DNA from: Candidatus Aphodovivens avistercoris
GTDB lineage: Bacteria; Actinomycetota; Coriobacteriia; Coriobacteriales; Eggerthellaceae
Direction of reading: 5' to 3'
DNA length: 64,000 nt
Assembly: GCA_018710945.1 (NCBI GenBank)
Contig: DVIW01000006.1
Coordinates: 1 to 64,000, forward strand
The notes under the pieces were generated by a model, which saw nothing but the letters and a program-made list of their open reading frames with translations, did not search any database and was not told the origin of the DNA. The translations under genes were made by a program, and so were the position numbers. How positions within the stretch are numbered: position 1 is the stretch's first letter; every line of letters begins with the position of its first letter. Shown here piece after piece: positions 8,696 through 17,191 of the stretch.

Positions 8696-10258
8696 TTACA
8701 CGTCCAGGTCCATGTAGGTGTCGAACTCTTCCTTGATCTCGTCGGAGGGCTCCTTGGTCAGAAGCGACACCATCACGATGACCGCCAGCGCGATGACGAA
8801 GCCCGGCAGCAGCTCGTAGACGCCGAACCACCCGCCAAGCGGCTTCACGAACATGTTCCACACCACCACGGTGGCCGCGCCCGACAGCATGCCGGCGACG
8901 GCACCGGGCAGCGTCGTGCGCTTCCAGTACAGCGCGCACAGCATCAGCGGGCCGAACGACGCGCCGAAGCCCGCCCACGCGTACGACACGATGTTGAAGA
9001 TCGACGAGTTCTGGTCAAGCGAGATGAACACGCCGAAGAACAGCACGGCCACCAGCGTCAGGCGCGCCACGATCATCACCTGCTGGTCGGTGGCGTCGCG
9101 CTTGATGAGGCCCTTGAAGATGTTGTTCGCCACCGCCGAGCCGGAGATGAGCAGGTACGACGACGACGAGCTCATGGCCGCCGCGAAGATGCCCGACACC
9201 ACCAGGCCGCACATGAACGACGGCAGGATCATCCGCGACAGGATGATGAAGATGTTCTCGGCCGCCGACTGCGTGAGGAACTCGATGGGCACCACCGCGC
9301 GGCCGATGAGCCCGATGCACACCGCCGATGACAGCGAGATGACCAGCCAGATCATCGCGATGATGCGCGACTTCTTGATCTCGTCGGAATGGCGCACCGA
9401 CATGAAGCGCACCAGCACCTGCGGCATGCCGAAGTACCCCAAGCCCCACGCCAGACCGCTGACGATGGTGACGATGCCGTAGGTGGTCGGGTCGCCGAAC
9501 AGCGGCATCCCGTTCTCCACCATCTGGTTGCCGGCCTCGTCAAGCAGCGGCGTGGCCATCTGCGTGCCCGACAGGAAGCCGGGGATGTTCTGGAGGAACG
9601 CCACCGTGTTGTCCACGCCGCCCGCCGCAGCCACCGACCCGATGAACACCGTAGCCAGCGCGAAGAACATCAGCGTGCCCTGGATGAGGTCGGTCGCGCA
9701 CACCGACAGGTAACCGCCCAGGAAGGTGTAGAGGAACACGATGATGGCGCCGATCACCATCATGGTGGCGTAGTCCCAGCCGAACAGCGTGGCGAACAGC
9801 TTGCCGCAGGTCACAAAGCAGCTGCCCGTGTAGATGCTGAAGAACAGCAGGATGATCAGCGCCGCCAGCGTCATGAGGATGTGCTTGGAGTCATGGAAGC
9901 GGTTGGAGAAGAAGTCGGGCACGGTGATGGCGTTACCGGCTTTCTCGGAGTACTTGCGCAGCCGCTTCGCCACGAACTTCCAGTTCAGGTACGTGCCGAT
10001 GATCAGGCCGATGGCCGTCCACATGGCGTCGGAGGCGCCCGTGAAGTACGCGATGCCCGGCAGGCCCATCAGCAGCCAGCCCGACATGTCCGACGCCTCG
10101 GCCGAGAGCGCCGTCAGCCACGGGCCCAGCCCGCGCCCGCCCAGGAAGTACTCTTCGCTCGACGAGTTCGAGCGCTTCGCATAGATGAAGCCGACGACGA
10201 CCACCACCACGAAGTACAGCAGCATCGCCAGCATGACCAATACGTCATTGCCGATCAT
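8696..10258 (-). CDS. putP: sodium/proline (solute) symporter, PutP type
   Basis: Sodium:solute symporter family (SSS) protein of 520 residues with about 13 transmembrane helices. Sequences such as SSEEYFLGGRGLGPW, ASDMSGWLLMGLPG and GYFGMPQVLVRF are characteristic of PutP, which imports proline with Na+. The start at 10258 is preceded by CGAGGAACC. A TATAAT -10 box is located about 55 bp upstream. It is the first gene of a unit that continues into torD and the second dmsC-like gene, an odd pairing of a solute carrier with respiratory-enzyme genes; substrate identity is inferred from family resemblance only. Confidence 0.85.
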   Translation of the reverse strand: MIGNDVLVMLAMLLYFVVVVVVGFIYAKRSNSSSEEYFLGGRGLGPWLTALSAEASDMSGWLLMGLPGIAYFTGASDAMWTAIGLIIGTYLNWKFVAKRLRKYSEKAGNAITVPDFFSNRFHDSKHILMTLAALIILLFFSIYTGSCFVTCGKLFATLFGWDYATMMVIGAIIVFLYTFLGGYLSVCATDLIQGTLMFFALATVFIGSVAAAGGVDNTVAFLQNIPGFLSGTQMATPLLDEAGNQMVENGMPLFGDPTTYGIVTIVSGLAWGLGYFGMPQVLVRFMSVRHSDEIKKSRIIAMIWLVISLSSAVCIGLIGRAVVPIEFLTQSAAENIFIILSRMILPSFMCGLVVSGIFAAAMSSSSSYLLISGSAVANNIFKGLIKRDATDQQVMIVARLTLVAVLFFGVFISLDQNSSIFNIVSYAWAGFGASFGPLMLCALYWKRTTLPGAVAGMLSGAATVVVWNMFVKPLGGWFGVYELLPGFVIALAVIVMVSLLTKEPSDEIKEEFDTYMDLDV

Positions 10259-10310
10259 GGTTCCTCGATTCTTTTGCAGATGAAGCCCCCAAGCTTCGAA
10301 ACAATCGAGG

Positions 10311-10316
10311 ATTATA
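10311..10316 (-). promoter_or_regulatory. -10 box of the putP-torD-dmsC2 unit
   Basis: Perfect TATAAT on the minus strand 53 bp upstream of the putP start codon, with no recognisable -35 at 17 bp. It supports putP starting a transcript separate from the upstream dmsABC-like operon. Confidence 0.45.
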
Positions 10317-10480
10317 GCGCGCGATGCCCGAACCTCATGCGTGAGAGAAGGCGGATGCGGGAGATTTTTCGATCGTGAAACGAACGATGAGAGAAAGGCG
10401 TGCCGAAGGGACACACCTAATGGTACGCCGCAGGTCGAGCATGAGTCAGCGAGCGGCGCTCCGACGAGTGCAGATGACGC

Positions 10481-10525
10481 GAAAACGCCCTGCGATTGGA
10501 CTTCGGTCCATCGCAGGGCGTTTGA
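10481..10525. terminator. bidirectional-looking terminator after the dmsABC-like operon
   Basis: Stem of about 14-15 bp (CGCCCTGCGAT...ATCGCAGGGCG, arms around 10486-10500 and 10506-10520, TTCG-type loop), followed by TTTTC in the minus direction and TTT in the plus direction. It would end the minus-strand molybdoenzyme operon before putP. Confidence 0.75.
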
Positions 10526-10565
10526 ACGTCAGCTGTGCCGTCGGAGCGCCGCGCAGCGTCGGCTG

Positions 10566-10593
10566 GTTCTGCGGTTCGGCAGAACCGCAGAAC
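10566..10593 (-). other. perfect 12-bp hairpin directly after the dmsC stop codon
   Basis: Arms 10566-10577 and 10582-10593 (GTTCTGCGGTTC and its complement) with a four-base loop, only 3 bp downstream of the stop codon of the anchor-subunit gene. It lacks a T tract, so it may stabilise the 3' end of the mRNA or act together with the true terminator about 50 bp further on. Confidence 0.6.
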
Positions 10594-10596
10594 TAA

Positions 10597-11460
10597 TTAG
10601 CAGGCCAAGCCCACCGACAGCTGCGTCGCGTAGAACGCCAGGCGCAGGCAGAAGATGCCCACGAGCGCCAGCACGACGGCCAGGCCGGCCAGCGGCACCG
10701 AGCCCTTGCCCAGGCACACCACGAACAGGGTGCCCGCGCCGGCCAGCACACACACGATGCCCGCGATGAGCAGCGGCAGCGCCTCGGCCACCAAATCGGC
10801 GCCCGACACCACGGCGTTGGACAGGCTGGCCACGCCGCCGATCTGCGCGCCGGCCGCGAACACGCCCAGAAGCGCGCCCACGCCGCCCACGATCAGCAGC
10901 ACGTTCTTGCCCTGGCGTCCCAGCGCCTCGCCCGCACAGCCCGCCAGGCACAACGCCAGCGCAGCCAGCGCGGCGCCGCCCACCAGGCTGAAGCCCACGA
11001 TCTCGAACGGCAGCAGCGGCGAGCTCCACGAAGCGATGGTGTCCATCATGTACGCCGCACCCGTGAAGCCGGCGAACACCACGGCCAGCACGGCCACGAG
11101 GGCGGCGAAGCCCTTGCGCGCCGCGCCCTGCAGCTTGCCGGTCAGCGCCACGACGGTGTAGACGATGGCGACGACCACGAACACGCTGCCCACCAGGATC
11201 TCGTTGGACAGCGGCGAGGACCCCACGCCAGAGAACACGCCCACCGCGTTCAGCGGGCTGGCCAGGTGGAAGAACGAGCAGAGAAAGCCCACCAGCACCA
11301 CGACAAGCGGCACCAGCGTCATGCGGTCGATCTTCTTCAGCTGCTCGCTGGAAAACGACGTGGCGAAGAAGACGCAGGCCAAAGCGACGAAGGCGCCGGC
11401 GCCCGCCGGGGCCAGGGTCGTGAACAGAGCCAAAGGCAGCTCGGCGAAGGCGGCCTCCAT
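10597..11460 (-). CDS. DmsC-type membrane anchor subunit of the first molybdoenzyme
   Basis: Membrane protein of 287 residues, about eight helices, DmsC-like: N-terminal ELPLALFTTLAPAGAGAF, HLASPLNAVGVFSGVGSSPL and a C-terminal FCLRLAFYATQL helix. It would oxidise menaquinol in the membrane and feed the ferredoxin-like B subunit. Its ATG lies 1 bp beyond the stop of the B-subunit gene, with GGAGGTG inside that gene's end as ribosome site, so the two are translationally coupled. It is the third gene of an A-B-C operon and is followed by two hairpins. Confidence 0.85.
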   Translation of the reverse strand: MEAAFAELPLALFTTLAPAGAGAFVALACVFFATSFSSEQLKKIDRMTLVPLVVVLVGFLCSFFHLASPLNAVGVFSGVGSSPLSNEILVGSVFVVVAIVYTVVALTGKLQGAARKGFAALVAVLAVVFAGFTGAAYMMDTIASWSSPLLPFEIVGFSLVGGAALAALALCLAGCAGEALGRQGKNVLLIVGGVGALLGVFAAGAQIGGVASLSNAVVSGADLVAEALPLLIAGIVCVLAGAGTLFVVCLGKGSVPLAGLAVVLALVGIFCLRLAFYATQLSVGLAC

Positions 11461-11461
11461 G

Positions 11462-12082
11462 CTACATCACCTCCACGGGGTTCGCGACGATGCCCTCGGC
11501 GGAGTCGGCCGGGCGGGCATCAGGGGTTGCCTTGATGTACAGGTTCGGGCTCGTGTAGCTGGCCGAAGGCAGCGGCGCGATGTCGGCGCGCTCGCCCAGG
11601 GCGGCCATCTCGTCCACGGGGCCGAACTCCAGCGCGCGCAGCGGGCAGGCGCCCACGCAGATGGGCTCCTTCCCCTCGGCCACGCGCTCGGCGCAGCCGT
11701 CGCACTTCACCGAGTGGCCCAGCGTGCGGTCCACAGTAGGCACGTTGTAGGGGCAGGCCATGTGGCAGTAGCCGCAGCCCACGCACTTGCCGGCGTCCAC
11801 GCTGACGATGCCCGTCTCGGCGTCCTTGTGCATGGCGCCGGTGGGGCACACCTGCACGCACGCGGGGTCGTCGCAATGCTGGCAGCCCAGCGACACGTGG
11901 TACACGAACGCGCTGGTGGTGCAGATGCCCTCGTCGTCAACCTCGCAGGTGCCGCCCTCGTAGTCGTACACCTTGCGGAAGTGGATGCCCTCCGAGGAAT
12001 CCTTGTAGTCCTTGCACGCCATCTCGCAGGTCCGGCAGCCGGTGCAGCGAGTGGAGTCGAAGTAGAAAGCGTATTGCGTCAT
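11462..12082 (-). CDS. DmsB-type [4Fe-4S] electron-transfer subunit
   Basis: Protein of 206 residues with four cysteine clusters in the order expected for a four-[4Fe-4S] DmsB/PsrB-type subunit: CTGCRTCEMAC, CQHCDDPACVQVCP, CVGCGYCHMACP and CDGCAERV...CVGACP. It relays electrons from the membrane anchor to the molybdenum subunit. There is no signal peptide; such subunits are exported as a complex using the Tat leader of the A subunit. The start at 12082 has GAGGAGG upstream. It sits 17 bp after the A-subunit stop, in a tight operon. Confidence 0.92.
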   Translation of the reverse strand: MTQYAFYFDSTRCTGCRTCEMACKDYKDSSEGIHFRKVYDYEGGTCEVDDEGICTTSAFVYHVSLGCQHCDDPACVQVCPTGAMHKDAETGIVSVDAGKCVGCGYCHMACPYNVPTVDRTLGHSVKCDGCAERVAEGKEPICVGACPLRALEFGPVDEMAALGERADIAPLPSASYTSPNLYIKATPDARPADSAEGIVANPVEVM

Positions 12083-12099
12083 GGTTTCCTCCTCTCGCG

Positions 12100-14586
12100 T
12101 TAAGCCTTAGCCACCTGGACGATCATCGAATGGGCGTTGCCGTTGCCCTTCGACAGCGGCGTGGGATGGTACGTGGACAGGGTGTTCACGCAGCCGCCCT
12201 CGTCGATGCGGTCGCCGTTCATGTCGGCGTTGTGCCAGGCGCCCTGCGGGATGCCCACCGTGCCGGGGATGATGCGCGGCGTCACCTTCGCGTCGATGCG
12301 GATCTCGCCGGCCGGGCTCTTCACCGAGCAGCGGTCGCCGTTCTTGATGCCGCGCTCTTCGGCGTCGACGGGGTTGATCCACACTTCCTGGCGCGCCACT
12401 TCCTCCAGCTCTTCGATGAAGCCGAACGACGAGTGGGTGCGGCTCTTGTGATGGAAGCCGGCGCCGTACAGCGGGAACTCCTCGGTCACGCTGCCGTAGC
12501 CCTGGAAGCCCGGCTCGAACATCGGGATGGGGTTGATGTGCTCGCCCTCTTCCAGTTCGTAGGTCTCGGCCAGCTGGGCCAGCGTCTCGGAGTAGATCTC
12601 GATCTTGCCCGACGGCGTGGCCAGCGGGTGGCCGGTCGGGTCGTTGCGGAAGTCCTCCAGGCCGATCTTGCAGGGCAGCTCGCGCTTGAACGGGCCGCTT
12701 TCCTGGATCTCGTCGAAGGTGGGCATGGCGCCGTCCTTCGCCGCGCCTTCCTCGTAGAGGTGCTGGATCCACTCTTCCTGGGTGCGGCCTTCCGTGAACT
12801 CCTCGCGCAGGCCGAACTTGTCGGCGATGTCGGCGCACACGTCGTAGCTGGTGCGGCACTCGCCGGGCGCGCTCTGCGCCGGGCCGCCCACCGTCACGCC
12901 GGTGTACCACTCGGTGTAGCCCTGCGTGTACATGTTCAGCTGCTCGCCGCGCATGGCGTCAGGCAGCAGGATATCGGCGTACTTGGCGGAGTCGGTCATC
13001 ACCGTGTCCCACACCAGGATGAACTCGCACTTGCTCTCGTCCTGCAGGATGTCGTGCACCAGGTTGATGTCGCCGTGCTGGTTGGTGATGCAGTTGCCGG
13101 CGTACTCCCAAAGGAACTTGATGCCGCAGGGCAGCTTGTCCACACCCTTGATGCCGGCGTTCTCGGCGGTCATTTCCTCGCCGTGGTCAACGGCGTTCAG
13201 CCACTGGTACACGGGGATGGAGGCGGTCACGTGGCTCTTCTCGGCCAGCGCCGGCAGGCTTCCCACCAGCGACACGTAGGGCTCGGCCTCGCGCTGGCCC
13301 GTGTTGGTGCCGGGCAGGCCGAACTTGCCGATGAGGATGGGCAGCATGCAGATGGCGCGGGTGGCGTCCTCGCCGTTGGTGTGGCGCTGCGGGCCCCAGC
13401 CCTGCACGATGAACGGTGCCTCGGCCGCCGCGATCTCGCGCGCCAGCTCGCGGATGGTGTCGGCGGCGATGCCCGTGATGGGGGCGGCCCACTCGGGGGT
13501 CTTCTCCACCATGTCGTAGCCGGTGCCCATGATGTAGTCCTTGTAGGACTTGTTCTGGCCCTTGGCGCTCTCGGGCAGGGTCTCTTCATCGTAGCCCACG
13601 CAGTAGGTGTGCAGGAAGTCCAGGTCCACCTTGTCCTCGGCGATCCACTCGTGCGCGATGGCGTTCACCAGCGCGGCGTCGGTGCCGGGACGGATGGGCA
13701 GCCATTCCTCGGAGTGGCCCGAAGAGGTCTCGTTCAGGCGGTAGTCGATGCTGATGATGCGGCCGCCGCGGCTCTGCACGGCCTCGCGGACGCGGGCGAA
13801 GTCCCACACGATGTTCGCGCCGCCCATGCGCGTCTCCGCCGGGCTGTTGCCGAACATGACCACCAGGTCGCTGGCGCGCTCGGCCTCGGTCATGGAGCTG
13901 GCGTTGGTGGCGTCGTAGGGCGTGAACGCGGTGGCGGGCACGCCGAGGGTCTTGTGGTTGCCATCCTCGTCCAGGTTGTCGGCACTGCCGTACATGTAGG
14001 TCATCACGCACTGCAGCATGTGGGTGGAGTAGTCGTACAGCGGGTTCAGGCGGCCGCCCAGCAGGTTCAGCAGGCGGTCGGACGGGTTGCCCGTCACCGA
14101 GTACATGCCCGAGCCGTAGGTGCGGTAGATGGCCTCGTTGCCGTAGGTGTCGATGGTATACTTCAGCTGGTCGGCGATGGTCTGGATGGCCTCATCCCAG
14201 CTGATGGGCTCGAACTTGCCCTCGCCGCGCTTGCCCACGCGCTTCATGGGCTGCGTCAGGCGGTCCGGATGGTTCAGCCAGCGGCGCATGGAACGGCCGC
14301 GCAGGCAGGCGCGGGCCTGGAAGTCGGCTTCGCCGGTGTTGTCGGTCTCCATGTAGACGACCTTGCCGTCGCGCGTGTGCCACTGAAACACGCAGCAGCC
14401 GCCGCAGTTCACGTTGCACTGGCTCCAGACGATCTTCTCTTCCCCCTCGGCGAACGCCTGCTCGGGCGCCGCGCCGAAAAGGGAATCGGCCGCAACCGCC
14501 GTGCCGCCGGCGGCGGCCAGGGCGCCAAGCGCGCCGGTCGTCTTCACGAACGTTCGGCGGCTCACGCTGGGCGTCATGTCGGTCAT
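12100..14586 (-). CDS. DmsA-type molybdopterin oxidoreductase, Tat-exported
   Basis: Catalytic subunit of 828 residues of the DMSO-reductase superfamily. A twin-arginine leader SRRTFVKTTG lies at about residues 8-17 with an Ala-rich hydrophobic stretch. A [4Fe-4S] binding pattern CNVNCGGCC with a later ACLRGRS cysteine follows. The middle holds molybdopterin-binding segments such as GNSPAETRMGG and GWGPQRHTNGE. The C terminus (WINPVDAEERGIKNGD onwards) is the molydopterin dinucleotide domain. It likely reduces an S- or N-oxide or a related small molecule outside the membrane as a terminal electron acceptor; the substrate is not decidable. It heads the operon and is divergent from a membrane LuxR regulator. 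Confidence 0.9.
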   Translation of the reverse strand: MTDMTPSVSRRTFVKTTGALGALAAAGGTAVAADSLFGAAPEQAFAEGEEKIVWSQCNVNCGGCCVFQWHTRDGKVVYMETDNTGEADFQARACLRGRSMRRWLNHPDRLTQPMKRVGKRGEGKFEPISWDEAIQTIADQLKYTIDTYGNEAIYRTYGSGMYSVTGNPSDRLLNLLGGRLNPLYDYSTHMLQCVMTYMYGSADNLDEDGNHKTLGVPATAFTPYDATNASSMTEAERASDLVVMFGNSPAETRMGGANIVWDFARVREAVQSRGGRIISIDYRLNETSSGHSEEWLPIRPGTDAALVNAIAHEWIAEDKVDLDFLHTYCVGYDEETLPESAKGQNKSYKDYIMGTGYDMVEKTPEWAAPITGIAADTIRELAREIAAAEAPFIVQGWGPQRHTNGEDATRAICMLPILIGKFGLPGTNTGQREAEPYVSLVGSLPALAEKSHVTASIPVYQWLNAVDHGEEMTAENAGIKGVDKLPCGIKFLWEYAGNCITNQHGDINLVHDILQDESKCEFILVWDTVMTDSAKYADILLPDAMRGEQLNMYTQGYTEWYTGVTVGGPAQSAPGECRTSYDVCADIADKFGLREEFTEGRTQEEWIQHLYEEGAAKDGAMPTFDEIQESGPFKRELPCKIGLEDFRNDPTGHPLATPSGKIEIYSETLAQLAETYELEEGEHINPIPMFEPGFQGYGSVTEEFPLYGAGFHHKSRTHSSFGFIEELEEVARQEVWINPVDAEERGIKNGDRCSVKSPAGEIRIDAKVTPRIIPGTVGIPQGAWHNADMNGDRIDEGGCVNTLSTYHPTPLSKGNGNAHSMIVQVAKA

Positions 14587-14700
14587 GAGCGCTCCCCTCT
14601 CCTTCGGTTTCCTCGTCTTCCCCCTCCGCTGCCGGCGCGTCGGTTGCCCCCGCGCGCCTGCAGGCGGAATTCATGGATGCCAGTGTAGCCCGCACGTGGG

Positions 14701-14712
14701 GCGGGCGTGTCA
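14701..14712. promoter_or_regulatory. 12-bp motif shared by both respiratory divergent promoters
   Basis: GCGGGCGTGTCA here is found identically at 41464-41475, in the equivalent gap between the second molybdoenzyme operon and its LuxR regulator. It lies about 115 bp upstream of the A-subunit start codon and next to an AT-richer stretch (ACATAAAAC...TTATC). A candidate regulator-binding site; function inferred. Confidence 0.5.
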
Positions 14713-15064
14713 CATAAAACGGGTTATCTTTGCGTTTTGGCTGATGGGGAAGATGAAGGAAACGGGTGACAAGGACGGGATGGGATGGCGGGACCGGTTG
14801 GGGCGCGCGGGCGAGGCGCTTGCGGGGCCGGCGGCGGACGGCGGGTTTGCGGCTGCGAGCGGCGGCGAGGTGCGGGGGGCACTGCGGGCGCGGGGCGCGG
14901 CAGGCGAAAACAGCACGGACGCCGAACAAGCGACGACAGGCAGATGCGGACGCAAGCGGGCGAACGGAACGCAAGCCGGCGCCCCGCCCGCAAGCCACCC
15001 GCGAACGCATGGGGCCCGCAGGCGCCTCGCGGGCGGCAGCCGCCGTGAACGCCGCCTGATCGCG

Positions 15065-15070
15065 TATACT
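15065..15070 (+). promoter_or_regulatory. -10 box of the first membrane LuxR regulator
   Basis: TATACT lies 41 bp upstream of the ATG at 15111, leaving a leader of about 34 bases that contains a GGAGGG ribosome site. No consensus -35 is seen 17 bp upstream. Confidence 0.45.
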
Positions 15071-15110
15071 AGGCGCTGCGAACGGAGGGACGAAAGCGGA
15101 GGGAGGGCGC

Positions 15111-16814
15111 ATGGGTGCTGCGGGCATCGTCGGCGTGTTCAAGCCGAACGTGGCCTCGCTGGGCTATGCGCTGTTTTTGGCCGTCAACGCCACCGGGGTG
15201 TGGGGCGGCGTGTTCCCCTTCCTGCCGCTCGATTTCCAAACGCCCACCATCCTGCTGGGGTTCTTCCTGGCGCAGTCGGTCACCTTCTTCGCCTGCTTTT
15301 TGGCAAGCGCGCTGGGCTCCTACTTCCTGCCCGGGCCCACCAAGCGCCTCTCGGCGGTGCTGGCGGGCGCGCCCTACCTGGCAGGCTGGTGCTGCCTCAT
15401 CGCCGCCATCTACCTGGACGCCCTTGCGCTGCCGCTCGTCGCGGCCGGCGGAGCGCTTCTGGGGCTGGGCTCTGCGGGCTTCTACATGCTGTGGCAACGT
15501 CTGTTCGCCAGCCGCGACGCCGACGCCGGCAACCGCGACCTCATCGTGGGCACCGCCTACGCCGCCGTGTTCTACTTCGCGCTGTACCTGGTGCCGCGCG
15601 CGGTGACGGCCTTCCTCATCCCGCTGGTGTTCATGCCGCTGTTCGGGCTGGCCATCGTCGTGCAAAGCCGCACGGTGGACCGCGACCAGCCCATGTTCCA
15701 AGACGTGCCGCGCGAGCACCCGCACGTGTACCGCCAGGTCATCCGCGACTACTGGCGCAGCGCGCTTTCCGTGGGGGCGCTGGGGTTCTGCGCCGGCGTC
15801 ATGCGCTCGCTGGCTTTGGGCGAGGTGCAGATGGGCACGATGGTCAACGCGCTGTCGATGGCCGGCGCGCTGGCCATGGCCGCCGCGATGCTGGTGTTGT
15901 GGCGGTTCAAGGGCCTGCACGTGAACGTGGTGTCGGCGTACCGCTTCTTCTTCCCCTTCGTCATCACGTCGTTTCTGCTGCTGCCGTTTCTGCCGCCCGA
16001 CTACGAGCGGTGGCTGGCGGCCATCCTCTACGCGCTGTACAGCGCCGCCATCGTGCTGATGATGGTGCAGTGCGCCCAAGCGGCGCGCGACGGCGGCATC
16101 AACCCGGTGTTCGTCTACGGCCTGTTCGGCAGCGTGGTGTACGCCCTGCACGACCTGGGTTTCTTCGGCGGCACGTTCGCGGAGGGGCTGAACGTGCTGG
16201 GCATGGCGCCGCTGGCCGTGGTGGCGCTGGTGGCGGTGTATCTGCTGGGCATGATGTACTTTGTGGGCCAGGGCGGGCTGCGGCGCGTTCTGGGCTTCGA
16301 CGAGCGCGACACGAGCATCGAGCTGGTGGCGCTGCAGCCGGTTGCCGCGGCGCGCCCAGCAGGCGCGAAGCGGCCGGGGACGGCCGATGCGCGGCAGCCG
16401 GGAGCGGCGGGCGGGCAGACGCAGGATGCGGAAGGCGCCGGCGCGGAACCTGCGGAAACGGCGCGGAGGGACGGTGGCGCAGCGGCAGGCAGCGCGGGCG
16501 CAGGCGCGAACGGCGACGCGGCACGGGGCGGCACGGGCGCCGAACGCGCGGCAGCCGGCGGCGCGCCGGGCTACCCTGATCGCTTGGCAGCCCAGGCCGA
16601 CCGGGTGCGGAGCCGCTACCGCCTGTCGGCGCGCGAGGCCGAGGTGATGGAGCTCATCGCGCGCGGCAACACCGTCGCGCGCATCGCCGAGCTGCTGGTG
16701 GTGTCCGAGAACACCATCCGCACCCATTCGAAGCGCATTTACGCGAAGCTGGGCGTGCACAAGCGCCAAGAGCTGCGCGACCTCATCGAAGCGACCGACC
16801 TCGACGACGCGTAG
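15111..16814 (+). CDS. membrane-embedded LuxR-family one-component regulator
   Basis: Protein of 567 residues: about twelve hydrophobic helices in the first 390 residues, an Ala/Gly-rich acidic linker (about 400-495), then a LuxR-type helix-turn-helix (YRLSAREAEVMELIARGNTV, then VSENTIRTHSKRIYAKLG). This layout, an MFS-like sensor domain joined to LuxR, is common next to respiratory enzymes in Eggerthellaceae. It would sense a substrate or redox cue in or across the membrane and act on DNA from there. The start at 15111 has GGAGGGAGG upstream. Its divergent partner is the dmsABC-like operon, its probable target. Confidence 0.88.
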   Translation: MGAAGIVGVFKPNVASLGYALFLAVNATGVWGGVFPFLPLDFQTPTILLGFFLAQSVTFFACFLASALGSYFLPGPTKRLSAVLAGAPYLAGWCCLIAAIYLDALALPLVAAGGALLGLGSAGFYMLWQRLFASRDADAGNRDLIVGTAYAAVFYFALYLVPRAVTAFLIPLVFMPLFGLAIVVQSRTVDRDQPMFQDVPREHPHVYRQVIRDYWRSALSVGALGFCAGVMRSLALGEVQMGTMVNALSMAGALAMAAAMLVLWRFKGLHVNVVSAYRFFFPFVITSFLLLPFLPPDYERWLAAILYALYSAAIVLMMVQCAQAARDGGINPVFVYGLFGSVVYALHDLGFFGGTFAEGLNVLGMAPLAVVALVAVYLLGMMYFVGQGGLRRVLGFDERDTSIELVALQPVAAARPAGAKRPGTADARQPGAAGGQTQDAEGAGAEPAETARRDGGAAAGSAGAGANGDAARGGTGAERAAAGGAPGYPDRLAAQADRVRSRYRLSAREAEVMELIARGNTVARIAELLVVSENTIRTHSKRIYAKLGVHKRQELRDLIEATDLDDA

Positions 16815-17191
16815 CGCGTGGGCGCCGCTTCGCGGGCCGCGCTGCGCGCAATGCCGAACGACGCCCGCGCACATGCCGTCGCGCAGCCGCCCCCGCCATC
16901 ACCCGCGCGCGGCGAACGCACCCGGTCGGGCCCCGGCGGCAGCCATCTGTTCGCCAAAACGAATAGATGAAGGAGCAAACGGCCCGAAACGGGTCGGCAA
17001 CGCAACCTATCCGCCGCATGCACCGCCAATTTAGGCGGCAAACGGCAGATGCCCCCAGCCGCCGTTTCCTCTACGATGGCCTTCGAAGCGGAGCGCGGTG
17101 AGCATGGCCCGGTTCCGCAGCCAAGGCCCATCCAGCTGGCCATGCCGGGCGTGCAGCCCGAAGCGCCGACGCCTCCAAGGGGATAACGACG
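16815..17191 (+). promoter_or_regulatory. 377-bp control region upstream of the first giant surface protein
   Basis: Contains copy A of the duplicated regulatory block (16933-17078) and, beyond it, a leader of roughly 110 bases to the ATG at 17192. Dyads CCGCC-AATTTA-GGCGG are visible near 17026-17041. No gene is supported here. Confidence 0.6.
16933..17078 (+). repeat. copy A of a ~146-bp duplicated promoter/regulatory block
   Basis: The first 31 bp (16933-16963, ending CGCCAAAACGAA) are identical to 21092-21122. A second conserved segment (AACGGCAG at 17041, then TTTCCT and a TACGAT -10-like box at 17072-17077) matches 21200-21237 at exactly the same 108-bp offset. The sequence between them is partly alike (caaacggcccgaaacgg versus ccaacggcgcaaaacgg). 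Fixed spacing at both ends argues for a conserved multi-site promoter with several protein contacts. Confidence 0.8.

Larger units (their letters stand above)
14587..15110. promoter_or_regulatory. divergent control region between dmsA-like operon and luxR-type regulator
   Basis: This 524-bp gap separates two divergent genes. It holds the 12-bp sequence shared with the other respiratory locus (14701-14712) and a TATACT -10 box close to the regulator. The remaining part is high-GC with no supported gene; open frames that cross it are shadows lacking ribosome sites. Confidence 0.6.

Noticed and set aside
12130-14688. Plus-strand open frame of about 850 codons antisense to the dmsA-like gene
   Set aside because: Val/His/Ala-rich antisense shadow; the minus-strand gene has unambiguous Fe-S and molybdopterin motifs.
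14414-16579. Open frame of about 720 codons crossing the dmsA start, the divergent gap and the LuxR gene
   Set aside because: It overlaps two well-supported genes in the wrong frame and crosses their promoters; a third-position GC artefact.
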